Both the position numbers and the translations under genes were made by a program. Of a stretch of DNA of 64,000 bases, positions 8,883-18,011 are shown one piece after another. Every line of letters begins with the position of its first letter. Position 1 is the stretch's first letter. The DNA is taken from positions 39,604 through 103,603 of the forward strand of contig CACEFQ010000006.1 in the NCBI GenBank assembly GCA_902558885.1, in the 5' to 3' direction. The DNA is from an uncultured SAR116 cluster alpha proteobacterium (GTDB taxonomy: Bacteria > Pseudomonadota > Alphaproteobacteria > Puniceispirillales > Marisalimonadaceae). Under the pieces are notes generated by a model. That model was not told the origin of the DNA. It worked only from the letters and a program-made list of their open reading frames with translations, and made no database searches.

Positions 8883-9323
8883 TTACTCTTTTGAAAATAC
8901 AACTTTTCCTAATAAATCTGTAAAACTTACAGCATCAGTTGTATCATATATAATATCATCTGGTTTAAGATAAGTTTCAGACGAACCTGGTATAATATCC
9001 AAAAAGTTACTCCCTAAGAGAGATGAAGATGTAATTCTTGCTTGTGAGTCATCTGGTATTTTTATTTCATTGTTGAGCTTAACATGAATTTTGGCATTAT
9101 AGTCTGCTAGATCAAGATCTAACTTAGTAATCTTTCCTACATTTATTCCTGATATTTTTACGTCATCACCATTTTTTAAACCTGCTGAAGAACCAAATAT
9201 AAGAGATATATTATACCCGTCAGTTTGATTCTTATCAATCGATTGCATACCTAATATTAAAAAGAATATGGCTGTTACTAAAACAACTGCCCCCATCAAA
9301 ATTTCAATAGAACTGTATCTCAT
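8883..9323 (-). CDS. mlaD: MlaD-type substrate-binding protein of an outer-membrane lipid transport system
   Basis: A single N-terminal membrane anchor (residues 8-27) is followed by one MCE domain: FGSSAGLKNGDDVKISGINVGKI, then SLLGSNFLDIIPG. MlaD forms a periplasmic hexamer that receives phospholipids for the MlaFEB ABC transporter to keep outer-membrane asymmetry. The other mla genes are not in the window. At 146 aa it is a normal short MlaD. DUF2155 lies downstream on the same strand, suggesting an envelope-related unit. Confidence 0.92.
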   Translation of the reverse strand: MRYSSIEILMGAVVLVTAIFFLILGMQSIDKNQTDGYNISLIFGSSAGLKNGDDVKISGINVGKITKLDLDLADYNAKIHVKLNNEIKIPDDSQARITSSSLLGSNFLDIIPGSSETYLKPDDIIYDTTDAVSFTDLLGKVVFSKE

Positions 9324-9495
9324 ATCTAATATTCCTAGTCAGATTATTTACAAATATTATATCTCATTTATAAAAATAATAAATCAGCATTATCAATTTT
9401 ATTTTTAATAAATTTTTTTGACACTTAAAAATTAAGTAAAATTAATGAGTTAAAAAAAAAAGTAAAAAAAATTGAATTATGTACTTTACGAATGC

Positions 9496-9511
9496 ATACT
9501 AAATCATGTAC
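9496..9511 (+). promoter_or_regulatory. NrdR-like box 1 (weaker)
   Basis: ATACTAAATCATGTAC agrees with the NrdR consensus acaCwAtATaTwGtgt at 10 of 16 positions. Its value comes from its distance to box 2: start-to-start 31 bp, about three helical turns, the spacing known for paired NrdR sites. Confidence 0.5.
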
Positions 9512-9526
9512 TTTAAACATTCGTTA

Positions 9527-9542
9527 TTACTATATCTTGTGT
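9527..9542 (+). promoter_or_regulatory. NrdR-like box 2 (stronger)
   Basis: TTACTATATCTTGTGT agrees with the NrdR consensus at 13 of 16 positions, including the central CwATAT and TwGTGT. It directly abuts a DnaA box. NrdR represses ribonucleotide reductase genes when dATP is high; nrdR itself is outside the window. Confidence 0.62.
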
Positions 9543-9551
9543 TTATCCACA
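9543..9551 (+). promoter_or_regulatory. DnaA box 1
   Basis: TTATCCACA, a perfect match to the high-affinity DnaA box, touching NrdR-like box 2. Confidence 0.65.
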
Positions 9552-9650
9552 GGCAACCGTAGTAGCAAAAATTCATAAAACAAAGATTAAATTAAGGAAA
9601 AACAACGCTTTATTGAAACAAAATTTTTAAATTAACTACTAAAGAGCAAG

Positions 9651-9659
9651 TTATCCACA
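9651..9659 (+). promoter_or_regulatory. DnaA box 2
   Basis: A second perfect TTATCCACA in the same orientation, 108 bp after the first and about 70 bp before the nrdJ ATG. By eye these are the only perfect copies in the window. Confidence 0.65.
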
Positions 9660-9727
9660 GGTAGTTTTTTAAAAATAAAAAAACAGATTCTAAGTATTGT
9701 TTTCTTTATTGTAAAAAAGGGAAGAAG

Positions 9728-12700
9728 ATGAAAATTGAAAGACAATTTACAAAAAAAGGAAATGATGCATATGCAGGTATTGAATTTAAAACAACTACTA
9801 GTGAAATTAAGAACCCTGACGGTACAGTAGTATTTAGTGCACCTAACATTGAAGTACCCGCTAACTATTCTCAGGTTGCAGCAGATATTATTGCACAAAA
9901 ATATTTTCGTAAAGCTGGTGTTCCAGTTTATCTGAAAAAAGTAAAAGAAGAAAATGTACCAAACTGGTTATGGCGATCAGAACCACATAAATCAAAATTA
10001 GATGAAATACCGGAAGACCAAAGATACAAAGGCGAAGAATCAGCAAAGCAAGTTTTTGACAGACTAGCTGGAACGTGGACATACTGGGGATGGAAAGGTA
10101 ATTATTTTACAACTGAAGAAGATGCAAAAACGTACTTTGATGAAATGAGATTCATGCTAGCCGCTCAAATGTGTGCTCCAAACTCACCACAATGGTTTAA
10201 CACAGGTTTACACTGGGCTTATGGTATAGATGGTCCTAGTCAAGGTCACTACTATGTTGACTTCAAGACAAAAAAACTTGTTAAATCTCAATCTTCATAT
10301 GAACATCCTCAACCTCACGCCTGTTTCATTCAATCTGTAGCAGATGACCTTGTCAATGAAGGTGGAATAATGGACCTTTGGGTTAGAGAAGCCAGGTTAT
10401 TCAAGTATGGTTCTGGAACAGGATCAAACTTTTCTAAATTAAGGGGCAGTACAGAAGGTTTATCAGGTGGCGGAAGATCTTCAGGAATGATGAGTTTTTT
10501 AAGAATTGGTGATAGAGCAGCAGGAGCAATCAAATCTGGTGGCACTACAAGAAGAGCTGCAAAAATGGTTACAGTTGATATAGACCACCCTGACATCGAA
10601 GAGTACATAAACTGGAAAGTTGTTGAAGAACAAAAAGTTGCTGCATTAGTAGCAGGTTCAAAATTAACAGCAAAAAATTTAAAATCTATAATGGATGCAT
10701 GTAATTTAGATAATTATAATGACGAAGACAGATTAAATCCAAAGGTTAATAACGAACTTAAAAAAGCAATATTGAATTGCCGTGCAGTAATGATACCTGA
10801 AAATTACATACAAAGAGTAATTCAATTTGCTGGCCAAGGATTTAAAGAAATTGAATTCCAAACTTACGATACAGACTGGGATAGCGAAGCATACTTAACT
10901 GTATCTGGACAAAATTCAAATAACTCAGTTAGAGTCAGTAATGAGTTCTTAGAAAAAGTATCTCAAAATGGCAAATGGGATCTAAAAAAGAGAACTGACG
11001 GTAGTGTTCATAAAACAGTAGATGCAAAAGAATTATGGTCTAAGATTTCTGAAGCTGCATGGGCTTGCGCAGATCCCGGCTTGCAATATGATACAACTAT
11101 TAACGAATGGCATACTTGCCCTAATGCTGGTAGAATTAATGCATCTAATCCTTGCTCTGAATATATGTTTATTGACGACACTGCCTGTAATTTAGCTTCA
11201 ATAAATTTATTACAATTTAAGAAAGACGATGCCTCATTTGATATAAAAGCATATGAGTATACAACTAGATTGTGGACATTAACTCTTGAAATCTCTGTGA
11301 TGATGGCACAATTCCCTTCAAAAGAAATCGCACAAAAATCTTATGAATATAGGACACTTGGATTAGGTTACGCAAACATAGGAGGTTTATTGATGTCTTG
11401 GGGTATTCCTTATGATAGTGATCAAGGAAGATCAATCTGCGCTGCTCTAACATCAATAATGACTGGCATATCATACTCAACATCCGCAGAAATTGCTGGT
11501 GAATTAGGGCCATTTCCTAAGTATAAAGAAAATGCAAACAGTATGTTGAAAGTGATAAGAAATCACAAAAGAGCGTCAGAAGGGAAAACTAGAGGTTATG
11601 AAGACTTATCTATAAATCCTGTACCTCTAATGTCTGAGGACTGTCCTGATCAAAACTTAATTACGGCTGCTAGAGATGCATGGGCAAAAGCACTCTCTTT
11701 AGGTGAAAAAAATGGTTACAGGAATGCTCAAGCTACAGTCATAGCTCCAACTGGAACAATTGGACTAGTTATGGATTGTGATACCACGGGTATTGAACCA
11801 GATTTTGCTATGGTTAAATTTAAAAAATTAGCAGGTGGTGGCTATTTTAAAATCATCAATCGTGTAGTTCCAGAGGCTCTTGCACATTTAGGGTATGATG
11901 CAGATCAGATAAGCGATATGCAAAGATATGCAGTAGGCGCTGGAAGCTTAAAAGATTGTCAAGCTGTAAGCCACAACGCATTAATTTCAAAAGGATTCAC
12001 TGACAGAGAGATAAAATTAATTGAAGACACTTTAGAGTCAGCTTTTGATATCAAATACGTATTCAATCAATTTATTTTAGGTGAAGAATTTTGTAAAAAT
12101 ACACTAGGAATTTCATCAGAACAATTGAATGATTTTAGTTTCAATATGTTGGAGTTTTTAGGTTTCACCCAAGAAGAAATAGATGTGGCAAATATTCACG
12201 TTTGTGGAGCTATGACTCTTGAAAATGCTCCTCACTTGAATAAAGAACACCTTGCAGTATTTGATTGTGCAAATGTGTGTGGTCGAATAGGCAAGAGATT
12301 CCTATCCGTTGAAAGTCATATCAAAATGATGGCAGCAGCTCAATCTTTTATATCTGGAGCGATATCCAAAACTATAAATATGCCGAATGATGCTTCTATT
12401 GATGATTGTAGTGATGCCTATATGCTGTCATGGAAATTAGGAATCAAAGCTAATGCACTGTATAGAGATGGATCTAAATTAAGCCAACCACTAAACTCCG
12501 CGCTTCTAGATGATGATATTGATGAAGATAATACTACAAACGAACAAGATATTACAAAACGAACCAACGAAGTTGTTGAGAAAATTGTTGAAAGAGTTGT
12601 TAGAGCAGAACGTGAAAAATTACCTCATAGACGGAAGGGCTATACCCAAAAAGCAATGGTAGGTGGTCATAAAGTGTATCTTAGAACTGGTGAATATGAA

Positions 12701-13333
12701 AATGGAAAATTAGGTGAAATTTTTATAGATATGCATAAAGAGGGTGCTGCTTTTAGATCATTGATGAATAACTTTGCTATTGCTGTATCAATTGGTTTGC
12801 AATATGGAGTTCCTTTAGAGGAATTTGTCGAAGCTTATACCTTTACACGTTTTGAACCTCAAGGAATGGTAACTGGTAATGATACTATAAAAATGTCAAC
12901 TTCAATCCTTGATTATATTTTTAGGGAGTTAGCTATATCATATTTGGATCGAAATGATCTTGGACATGTAGGACCAGATGATCTAGATTCGAGTACTACT
13001 GGTTCAGGTGATAACAAAGCACTGTTCTCAGAAAAAGTGGCAAGTCGAGGATTTGTTAGAAGAGAATTAAAAGTTGTATCTGGAGGTTCAAATAACATTT
13101 CAGTAATGCCACAAACCACTTCTCTTAAAGATGAAGGTGTAGAATTATCAGATAACAATACTGCTACAATTACTATTGATGAAACAAAGGCTCCAAGTCT
13201 TTCTCAAGAAATAGAAGCTAAAATCAAAGGCTATGAAGGTGAAGCTTGTGGAGAATGTGGAAATTTCACTCTAGTTAGAAATGGTACATGTATGAAATGT
13301 AATACATGTGGCGCTACTTCGGGTTGTTCTTAA
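9728..13333 (+). CDS. nrdJ: Adenosylcobalamin-dependent (class II) ribonucleotide reductase
   Basis: This 1201-aa enzyme reduces ribonucleoside di- or triphosphates using a radical made from coenzyme B12, so it works with or without oxygen but makes cell growth depend on cobalamin. NPCSE (474-478) carries the radical cysteine and glutamate; APTGTIG begins at 673. The C-terminus has the extended zinc-ribbon tail with cysteines in CGECG, CMKCNTC and the final SGCS, which supply the redox-active pair. The N-terminal region ([17 protein letters not shown]) is typical of the long alphaproteobacterial NrdJ, with no ATP-cone visible. The start follows GGGAAGAAG. The upstream control region carries NrdR-like and DnaA boxes. 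No other RNR is present in the window. Confidence 0.97.
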   Translation: MKIERQFTKKGNDAYAGIEFKTTTSEIKNPDGTVVFSAPNIEVPANYSQVAADIIAQKYFRKAGVPVYLKKVKEENVPNWLWRSEPHKSKLDEIPEDQRYKGEESAKQVFDRLAGTWTYWGWKGNYFTTEEDAKTYFDEMRFMLAAQMCAPNSPQWFNTGLHWAYGIDGPSQGHYYVDFKTKKLVKSQSSYEHPQPHACFIQSVADDLVNEGGIMDLWVREARLFKYGSGTGSNFSKLRGSTEGLSGGGRSSGMMSFLRIGDRAAGAIKSGGTTRRAAKMVTVDIDHPDIEEYINWKVVEEQKVAALVAGSKLTAKNLKSIMDACNLDNYNDEDRLNPKVNNELKKAILNCRAVMIPENYIQRVIQFAGQGFKEIEFQTYDTDWDSEAYLTVSGQNSNNSVRVSNEFLEKVSQNGKWDLKKRTDGSVHKTVDAKELWSKISEAAWACADPGLQYDTTINEWHTCPNAGRINASNPCSEYMFIDDTACNLASINLLQFKKDDASFDIKAYEYTTRLWTLTLEISVMMAQFPSKEIAQKSYEYRTLGLGYANIGGLLMSWGIPYDSDQGRSICAALTSIMTGISYSTSAEIAGELGPFPKYKENANSMLKVIRNHKRASEGKTRGYEDLSINPVPLMSEDCPDQNLITAARDAWAKALSLGEKNGYRNAQATVIAPTGTIGLVMDCDTTGIEPDFAMVKFKKLAGGGYFKIINRVVPEALAHLGYDADQISDMQRYAVGAGSLKDCQAVSHNALISKGFTDREIKLIEDTLESAFDIKYVFNQFILGEEFCKNTLGISSEQLNDFSFNMLEFLGFTQEEIDVANIHVCGAMTLENAPHLNKEHLAVFDCANVCGRIGKRFLSVESHIKMMAAAQSFISGAISKTINMPNDASIDDCSDAYMLSWKLGIKANALYRDGSKLSQPLNSALLDDDIDEDNTTNEQDITKRTNEVVEKIVERVVRAEREKLPHRRKGYTQKAMVGGHKVYLRTGEYENGKLGEIFIDMHKEGAAFRSLMNNFAIAVSIGLQYGVPLEEFVEAYTFTRFEPQGMVTGNDTIKMSTSILDYIFRELAISYLDRNDLGHVGPDDLDSSTTGSGDNKALFSEKVASRGFVRRELKVVSGGSNNISVMPQTTSLKDEGVELSDNNTATITIDETKAPSLSQEIEAKIKGYEGEACGECGNFTLVRNGTCMKCNTCGATSGCS

Positions 13334-13347
13334 ATTAAGGATTTTAA

Positions 13348-13818
13348 ATGAGTAAAGATATTAACAAACGATTAGAAGAATTAAATATACAGATTGATAA
13401 AGCAAGTCCTCCAGCAGGAAGCTATGTTCCATACGTAATATCAAATAACTTAGTTTTCATATCAGGACAATTACCTTTTATTAGTGGGGAATTAACTATA
13501 AAAGGAAAAATTGGAGATAATGTATCTGTTGAAGAAGGAATTAGAATGGCTCAGGCTTGCGCAATGGCTTTGCTAAGCCAATTAAAGCAAGCTTGCAATG
13601 GTGATCTAAACAAAGTCAAAAAAGTTGTTAAATTAGGTGGGTTTGTAGCCTCCACACCAGACTTTACTGATCAACCTAAGATAATAAATGGAGCATCAGA
13701 TTTGTTTGTTAAAATTTTTGAAGAAAAAGGGAAACACGCCAGATTTGCAGTTGGAGCACCTGCTCTTCCAAGAAACGTCCCAGTAGAAATTGAAGGTATT
13801 TTTGAGATTGAAAATTAA
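13348..13818 (+). CDS. RidA/YjgF-family protein
   Basis: A 156-aa member of the YjgF/YER057c/UK114 family, with VPYVISNNLVFISGQLP near the N-terminus and ARFAVGAPALPRNVPVEIEG at the end. RidA proteins form trimers and hydrolyse reactive enamine/imine intermediates from PLP enzymes. It is longer than classic RidA (about 128 aa) and has ALPRNVPVEIE rather than the ...CIA-region of the archetype, matching a subfamily seen in many proteobacteria whose substrate is not established. It starts 14 bases after nrdJ with AAGGA as ribosome binding site, so it is probably co-transcribed. Confidence 0.85.
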   Translation: MSKDINKRLEELNIQIDKASPPAGSYVPYVISNNLVFISGQLPFISGELTIKGKIGDNVSVEEGIRMAQACAMALLSQLKQACNGDLNKVKKVVKLGGFVASTPDFTDQPKIINGASDLFVKIFEEKGKHARFAVGAPALPRNVPVEIEGIFEIEN

Positions 13819-13844
13819 GTTATATTTTCTTAAAACCTTTGATA

Positions 13845-14987
13845 ATGAAAGTTGAATTATTATCCAAATTATCTGATATTAATAAAAATGATTGGGACAA
13901 TCTAAATACCTTTAATCATCCATTTATATCTTTTGATTTTTTGAATTCTTTGGAAGTTTCAAAATCCGTAACCTCTTCAACTGGTTGGAACCCTCAACAC
14001 ATAGTAGTTAAAAATACAAATAATGAAATAATTGGTGTTTCTCCAAATTATTTAAAAATGCATTCATACGGTGAATATATTTTTGATCATTCATGGGCAA
14101 ATGCGTTTGAAAATGCTGGTGGGCAATATTATCCAAAATTACTTTGTGCGATCCCTTTTACACCTGCTACAGGTCCAAGAATTTTGATTAATCCTGAAAA
14201 TTCAAACTACGAAAAAATTTTCAAATTGATAATAAACACATATGAATTGATTGTGAAAAATAACAAACTAAGTTCAGCACATATTAATTTTACTACTGAT
14301 AAGTTGAATAAAAAATTAAAAGAAGAAAATTGGATAAGAAGAAAAGGATTACAGTTCCACTGGCACAATAATGATTATAAAACATTTGACGATTTTTTAA
14401 ATCAATTGAAAAGTTCAAAAAGAAAAGCAATTAGAAATGAAAGAAAAAAAATAAAGAATTCAAATCTAATTATTGAAAAATTAACTGGCAAACAACTAAA
14501 TGTTGAAATATGGGATTCATTTTATAACTTCTATTTAAATACAATAGATAAAAAATGGGGAGGTGCATATTTAACAAAAGATTTTTTTTATTTGATAAAT
14601 GAAACAATGAAAAATGATATTCTGTTAATTATAGCAAAACAAGATGACAAGATTGTTGCCGGTGCTTTGAATTTTATTAGTAAAAACACTCTTTATGGAA
14701 GAAATTGGGGTTCAATTGTAAATATACCATTTTTACATTTTGAACTTTGTTACTATCAGGCCATTGATTATGCAATCGAGAAAAAAATTAAGATAGTAGA
14801 GGCAGGTGCTCAAGGTCATCATAAAATACAAAGAGGATATATTGCTAGACCAACCTACAGTAGCCATTTCATTCCAAATTACTCTTTTGCTAAAGCTATT
14901 AGAAATTTTACTAGGCTTGAAGAATTAGAAGTTAATAAACAAATAGAGTTAATTAATATAGAAAATTCACCATATTCTAATAATTAA
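13845..14987 (+). CDS. FemAB-like GNAT protein (DUF482 / peptidogalycan synthesis-recognition family)
   Basis: A 380-aa protein beginning at the ATG at 13845 (a TTG six bases upstream is an alternative). Characteristic stretches are SVTSSTGWNPQHIVVK, HSYGEYIFDHSWANAFE and QFHWHNNDYKTFDDFL, with a basic SSKRKAIRNERK helix and, near the C-terminus, EAGAQGHHKIQRGY. The fold is a double GNAT, as in FemAB aminoacyl- or acyltransferases. The substrate is unknown; the family has been linked by annotation to peptidoglycan, but no direct evidence can be read here. The gene ends 4 bp into the convergent clpA. No signal peptide, so cytoplasmic. Confidence 0.75.
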   Translation: MKVELLSKLSDINKNDWDNLNTFNHPFISFDFLNSLEVSKSVTSSTGWNPQHIVVKNTNNEIIGVSPNYLKMHSYGEYIFDHSWANAFENAGGQYYPKLLCAIPFTPATGPRILINPENSNYEKIFKLIINTYELIVKNNKLSSAHINFTTDKLNKKLKEENWIRRKGLQFHWHNNDYKTFDDFLNQLKSSKRKAIRNERKKIKNSNLIIEKLTGKQLNVEIWDSFYNFYLNTIDKKWGGAYLTKDFFYLINETMKNDILLIIAKQDDKIVAGALNFISKNTLYGRNWGSIVNIPFLHFELCYYQAIDYAIEKKIKIVEAGAQGHHKIQRGYIARPTYSSHFIPNYSFAKAIRNFTRLEELEVNKQIELINIENSPYSNN

Positions 14988-17308
14988 GTTAATTCTGTTG
15001 CATCTCTACTTTTATTTTTAGAATTGTTGTTCTTTAGTTTTGTATCTTTACTATTTGAGCCATCTGTTTTTAGTGTAAGTTTATCTTTTTTTAAATCAAC
15101 ATACACTATTCCACCGTCAATTAATCTTCCAAATAGTAATTCCTCAGCCAGAGGCTTTTTAATATGTTCTTGAATGACTCTTCCTAATGGTCTAGCACCA
15201 AAAGTTTTATCATATCCTTTTGTTGCCAGCCAATCTCTAGCTTTATCAGTTAAGACAACAGATACACCTTTTTCAGATAGCTGTGCTTCTAATTGCATAA
15301 TAAATTTATCAACAACCATTCTTACAACTTCTAATGGCAAGTATCCGAAAGGTATTATAGCGTCTAATCTATTTCTAAATTCTGGCGCAAATAACTTGTC
15401 TATCGCTTCACTATCAGCACCTTCACGATTTTCTTGCTTAAAGCCAATTGCTGCCTTTGATAACTCTTGTGCTCCTGCGTTTGTAGTCATAATTAAAATT
15501 GTATTTCTAAAGTCTATAGATTTACCGTTGTTATCAGTTAATTTTCCATGATCCATCACTTGAAGTAGTAAGTTAAATAAATCTGGATGAGCTTTTTCTA
15601 TCTCGTCTAATAAAAGTACTGAGTGAGGGTTTTGATCTACGGCATCAGTCAAAAGACCACCTTGATCAAAACCAACATAACCTGGAGGTGCACCAATTAA
15701 TCTTGATACAGTATGTCTTTCCATATATTCCGACATATCAAACCTGATGAGTTTAACACCAGTAGCTTCAGCTAATTGTTTAGCAACTTCAGTTTTTCCA
15801 ACACCAGTTGGTCCAGAAAACAAGTAACAGCCAACAGGTTTTTCACCTTCTCTTAATCCAGCTCTAGATAATTTGATACTTGAAACTAATTCAGAAACTG
15901 CTTTGTCTTGTCCATACACCATTATTTTTAAATCGTTTTCTAACTTCGAAAGTGCTTTTCTATCGTCAGTAGAAACATTTCTAGGCGGAATTCTTGCAAT
16001 CAAAGCAATAGTTTCTTCAATCTCAACTTTACCAATAATTCGTTTTCTTTTTGATTTATTTTTTAACATTTGTGCTGCAGCAGTCTCGTCTATAACGTCT
16101 ATTGCTTTATCAGGTAACTTTCTATCATTTATGTATCTAGCAGATAATTCAACAGCTGTTTTAATAGCAATATTTGTAAATTTTAAATTATGATGTTTTT
16201 CATAACGTGATTTTAAACCCATTAATATTTTTATAGTATCTTCAACATTTGGCTCTGGAACATCAATTTTTTGAAATCTTCTCACTAATGCCCTATCTTT
16301 ATCAAAATAACCTCTGTATTCCTTATAAGTTGTTGAACCTATACATTTTAAGGAACCATTTTGAAGTGCTGGTTTTAATAAATTAGATGCATCCATAGCA
16401 CCACCACTAGTCGCCCCTGCACCAATTATGGTATGTATTTCATCAATAAATAATATAGCATTTTCATTCTGTTCAATCTCTTTCATCACAGCCTTCAAAC
16501 GCTCTTCAAAATCACCTCTGTATCTTGTGCCTGCTAACAACGCACCCATATCTAAAGCATATATTTCTGAATTTAATAGAACTTCAGGAACATTACCATT
16601 AACAACTTTATCGGCTAAACCTTCTGCAATTGCAGTTTTTCCTACACCAGGGTCACCAACTAATAAAGGATTATTCTTTGTTCTTCTACATAAAACTTGA
16701 ATAGTCCTATCTAACTCAGATTGTCTACCTATTAAAGGGTCAACCTTACTCTCAGCTGCTTTCTCATTTAGATTAACAGCATATTTATCTAGAGCTTTTT
16801 CAGATTTTTTGTTATCGGCATCTTCAATCTCATTATCAGCCCCAGATGGTGTATTAGATTTTGAATAATTGGGATCTTTCGCCAAACCATGACTAATAAA
16901 ACTGACTGCATCAAGACGTTTCATGTCCTGCTTCTGAAGTAAATATACTGCATAGCAGTCTCTTTCAGTAAACATAGCTACTAAGATATTTGCTCCTGTT
17001 GCTTCACTTCTGCCTGAGGATTGAGTGTGTATTACAGCTCTTTGAACAACTCTTTGAAAACCTGCTGTTGGCTGTGTATCTGCTTCTTTATCTGATGTAA
17101 CAATTGCCTTCAATTCTTCTTTTAAATATTTATCTATGTCTTCTTCTAATATTTTTATATTCACTGAACACGCTTTTAATACCTCAACAGCGTCCTGATC
17201 TTTCAACAAAGCAGAAAGCAAATGTTCTAATGTTGCAAACTCGTGCTTTAATGAATAAGCATTTGTCATTGCTCGTTTAACTGTTTCTTCTAAGGATTTA
17301 GATAACAT
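14984..17308 (-). CDS. clpA: ATP-dependent Clp protease ATP-binding subunit ClpA
   Basis: A 774-aa AAA+ unfoldase that feeds substrates to ClpP. The double Clp-N repeat occupies residues 1-140, the first AAA module has Walker A GDPGVGKT (218-225) and Walker B ILFIDE, and the second has GPTGVGKT (499-506). IGFKQENREG supplies the IGF loop that docks on ClpP. There is no ClpB-type coiled-coil insert, which fixes it as ClpA. A Lys/Asn/Asp-rich tail of about 25 residues follows the last domain. It begins 2 bases after clpS, so adaptor and unfoldase are co-expressed; clpP is not in the window. Confidence 0.96.
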   Translation of the reverse strand: MLSKSLEETVKRAMTNAYSLKHEFATLEHLLSALLKDQDAVEVLKACSVNIKILEEDIDKYLKEELKAIVTSDKEADTQPTAGFQRVVQRAVIHTQSSGRSEATGANILVAMFTERDCYAVYLLQKQDMKRLDAVSFISHGLAKDPNYSKSNTPSGADNEIEDADNKKSEKALDKYAVNLNEKAAESKVDPLIGRQSELDRTIQVLCRRTKNNPLLVGDPGVGKTAIAEGLADKVVNGNVPEVLLNSEIYALDMGALLAGTRYRGDFEERLKAVMKEIEQNENAILFIDEIHTIIGAGATSGGAMDASNLLKPALQNGSLKCIGSTTYKEYRGYFDKDRALVRRFQKIDVPEPNVEDTIKILMGLKSRYEKHHNLKFTNIAIKTAVELSARYINDRKLPDKAIDVIDETAAAQMLKNKSKRKRIIGKVEIEETIALIARIPPRNVSTDDRKALSKLENDLKIMVYGQDKAVSELVSSIKLSRAGLREGEKPVGCYLFSGPTGVGKTEVAKQLAEATGVKLIRFDMSEYMERHTVSRLIGAPPGYVGFDQGGLLTDAVDQNPHSVLLLDEIEKAHPDLFNLLLQVMDHGKLTDNNGKSIDFRNTILIMTTNAGAQELSKAAIGFKQENREGADSEAIDKLFAPEFRNRLDAIIPFGYLPLEVVRMVVDKFIMQLEAQLSEKGVSVVLTDKARDWLATKGYDKTFGARPLGRVIQEHIKKPLAEELLFGRLIDGGIVYVDLKKDKLTLKTDGSNSKDTKLKNNNSKNKSRDATELT

Positions 17309-17310
17309 TG

Positions 17311-17700
17311 TTATTCCTTTTCTAATTGAACTTGTAAAGGATGCTCATATTTACGGGCATAGTTCATTACTTGCATCGCTTTGGTTTCTGCTAAATCATA
17401 TGCATAAATTCCACATACACCAACACCACGTTGATGGACATGAAGCATTATTTGCGTTGCCTCTTCTCTATTTTTTTTAAAAAACTTTTCGAGAACTTCA
17501 ATAACAAACTCCATTGGGGTGTAATCATCATTCATCATTAATACTCTATAAAGTGGTGGGATTTTTGTTTTTGGCTTTACAGCTAATTTTACGTTTCCTT
17601 CAACATCATCCTTACTATCTTTATCTTCACCCATAGAAATTGATGGTATAATTCTTAAACCAAGATCTTCAAAATTTTTATATTTTGTACTATTCAACAA
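17311..17700 (-). CDS. clpS: ClpS adaptor protein
   Basis: ClpS binds proteins with Leu, Phe, Trp or Tyr at the N-terminus and hands them to ClpA; with aat at 7.8 kb it completes a bacterial N-end-rule route. Key residues are in [20 protein letters not shown] (Asn-Asp-Asp pocket) and [13 protein letters not shown] (His side). The C-terminal [12 protein letters not shown] is typical. The frame opens with TTG at 17700, 12 bases after AAGGA, giving a 40-residue polar N-terminal extension; an internal ATG at 17634 would give a 107-aa protein closer to usual length but lacks a good ribosome binding site. Confidence 0.94.
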   Translation of the reverse strand: MLNSTKYKNFEDLGLRIIPSISMGEDKDSKDDVEGNVKLAVKPKTKIPPLYRVLMMNDDYTPMEFVIEVLEKFFKKNREEATQIMLHVHQRGVGVCGIYAYDLAETKAMQVMNYARKYEHPLQVQLEKE

Positions 17701-18011
17701 TTTTCTGAATATTCCTTTTTAGTATAATTTCTATAATAATATAAGAACGACGGATGAGTTCGACAAGTTTAAGTTAATTTTTTTTTAATACACTCTTTCA
17801 TAAAAGTTGCTCGTATTCTATACTAAATGTAGTGTTTAGTTAGAAAAATAATCTAAATGATGTGTTTCTTTTAATTTTTAGATTATAATTTTTTTAACTT
17901 TTATGCTAATAAAAATCTTTAAATTAATTTTTTTGGATAAAAAAATTGCTTAAAAATTGTACTAAAATATTAAATTATCTTAAAATCTTTTTGTTTCAAA
18001 AAAACTATTCA
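17701..18011. promoter_or_regulatory. Divergent intergenic region clpS / D,D-carboxypeptidase
   Basis: Just over 300 bp between divergent genes, strongly A+T-rich. AGTATA (17721-17726), read on the minus strand as TATACT, could be a -10 element for clpS, but no good -35 partner is visible. No other structure stands out. A frame running into the carboxypeptidase from 17946 is not conserved in character and is better treated as leader. Confidence 0.35.

Larger units (their letters stand above)
9324..9727. promoter_or_regulatory. Control region between mlaD and nrdJ
   Basis: A 404-bp gene-free interval between divergent genes. It contains two NrdR-like boxes exactly 31 bp apart (9496-9511 and 9527-9542), two perfect DnaA boxes (9543-9551 and 9651-9659), a direct repeat ATGTACTTTA (9479-9488 and 9506-9515) and a consensus TTGACA at 9418-9423 for which I find no well-spaced -10 element. 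I see no cobalamin riboswitch signature. The arrangement suggests cell-cycle and deoxynucleotide-pool control of nrdJ. Confidence 0.6.

Noticed and set aside
9324..9727. Cobalamin riboswitch upstream of nrdJ
   Set aside because: No B12-box-like sequence and no extended structured region; the interval is low-complexity A/T sequence apart from the protein-binding boxes.
9632..9898. Minus-strand frame over the nrdJ start
   Set aside because: Cysteine/phenylalanine-rich shadow of nrdJ and its leader, with no family resemblance or ribosome binding site.
15174..16700. Several plus-strand frames inside clpA
   Set aside because: Antisense shadows of a well-conserved gene; composition does not look like protein.
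17774..17788. CtrA-like TTAA-N7-TTAA in the clpS/carboxypeptidase gap
   Set aside because: The spacer is a run of T and the final conserved C is missing; such matches are expected by chance in this A+T-rich DNA.
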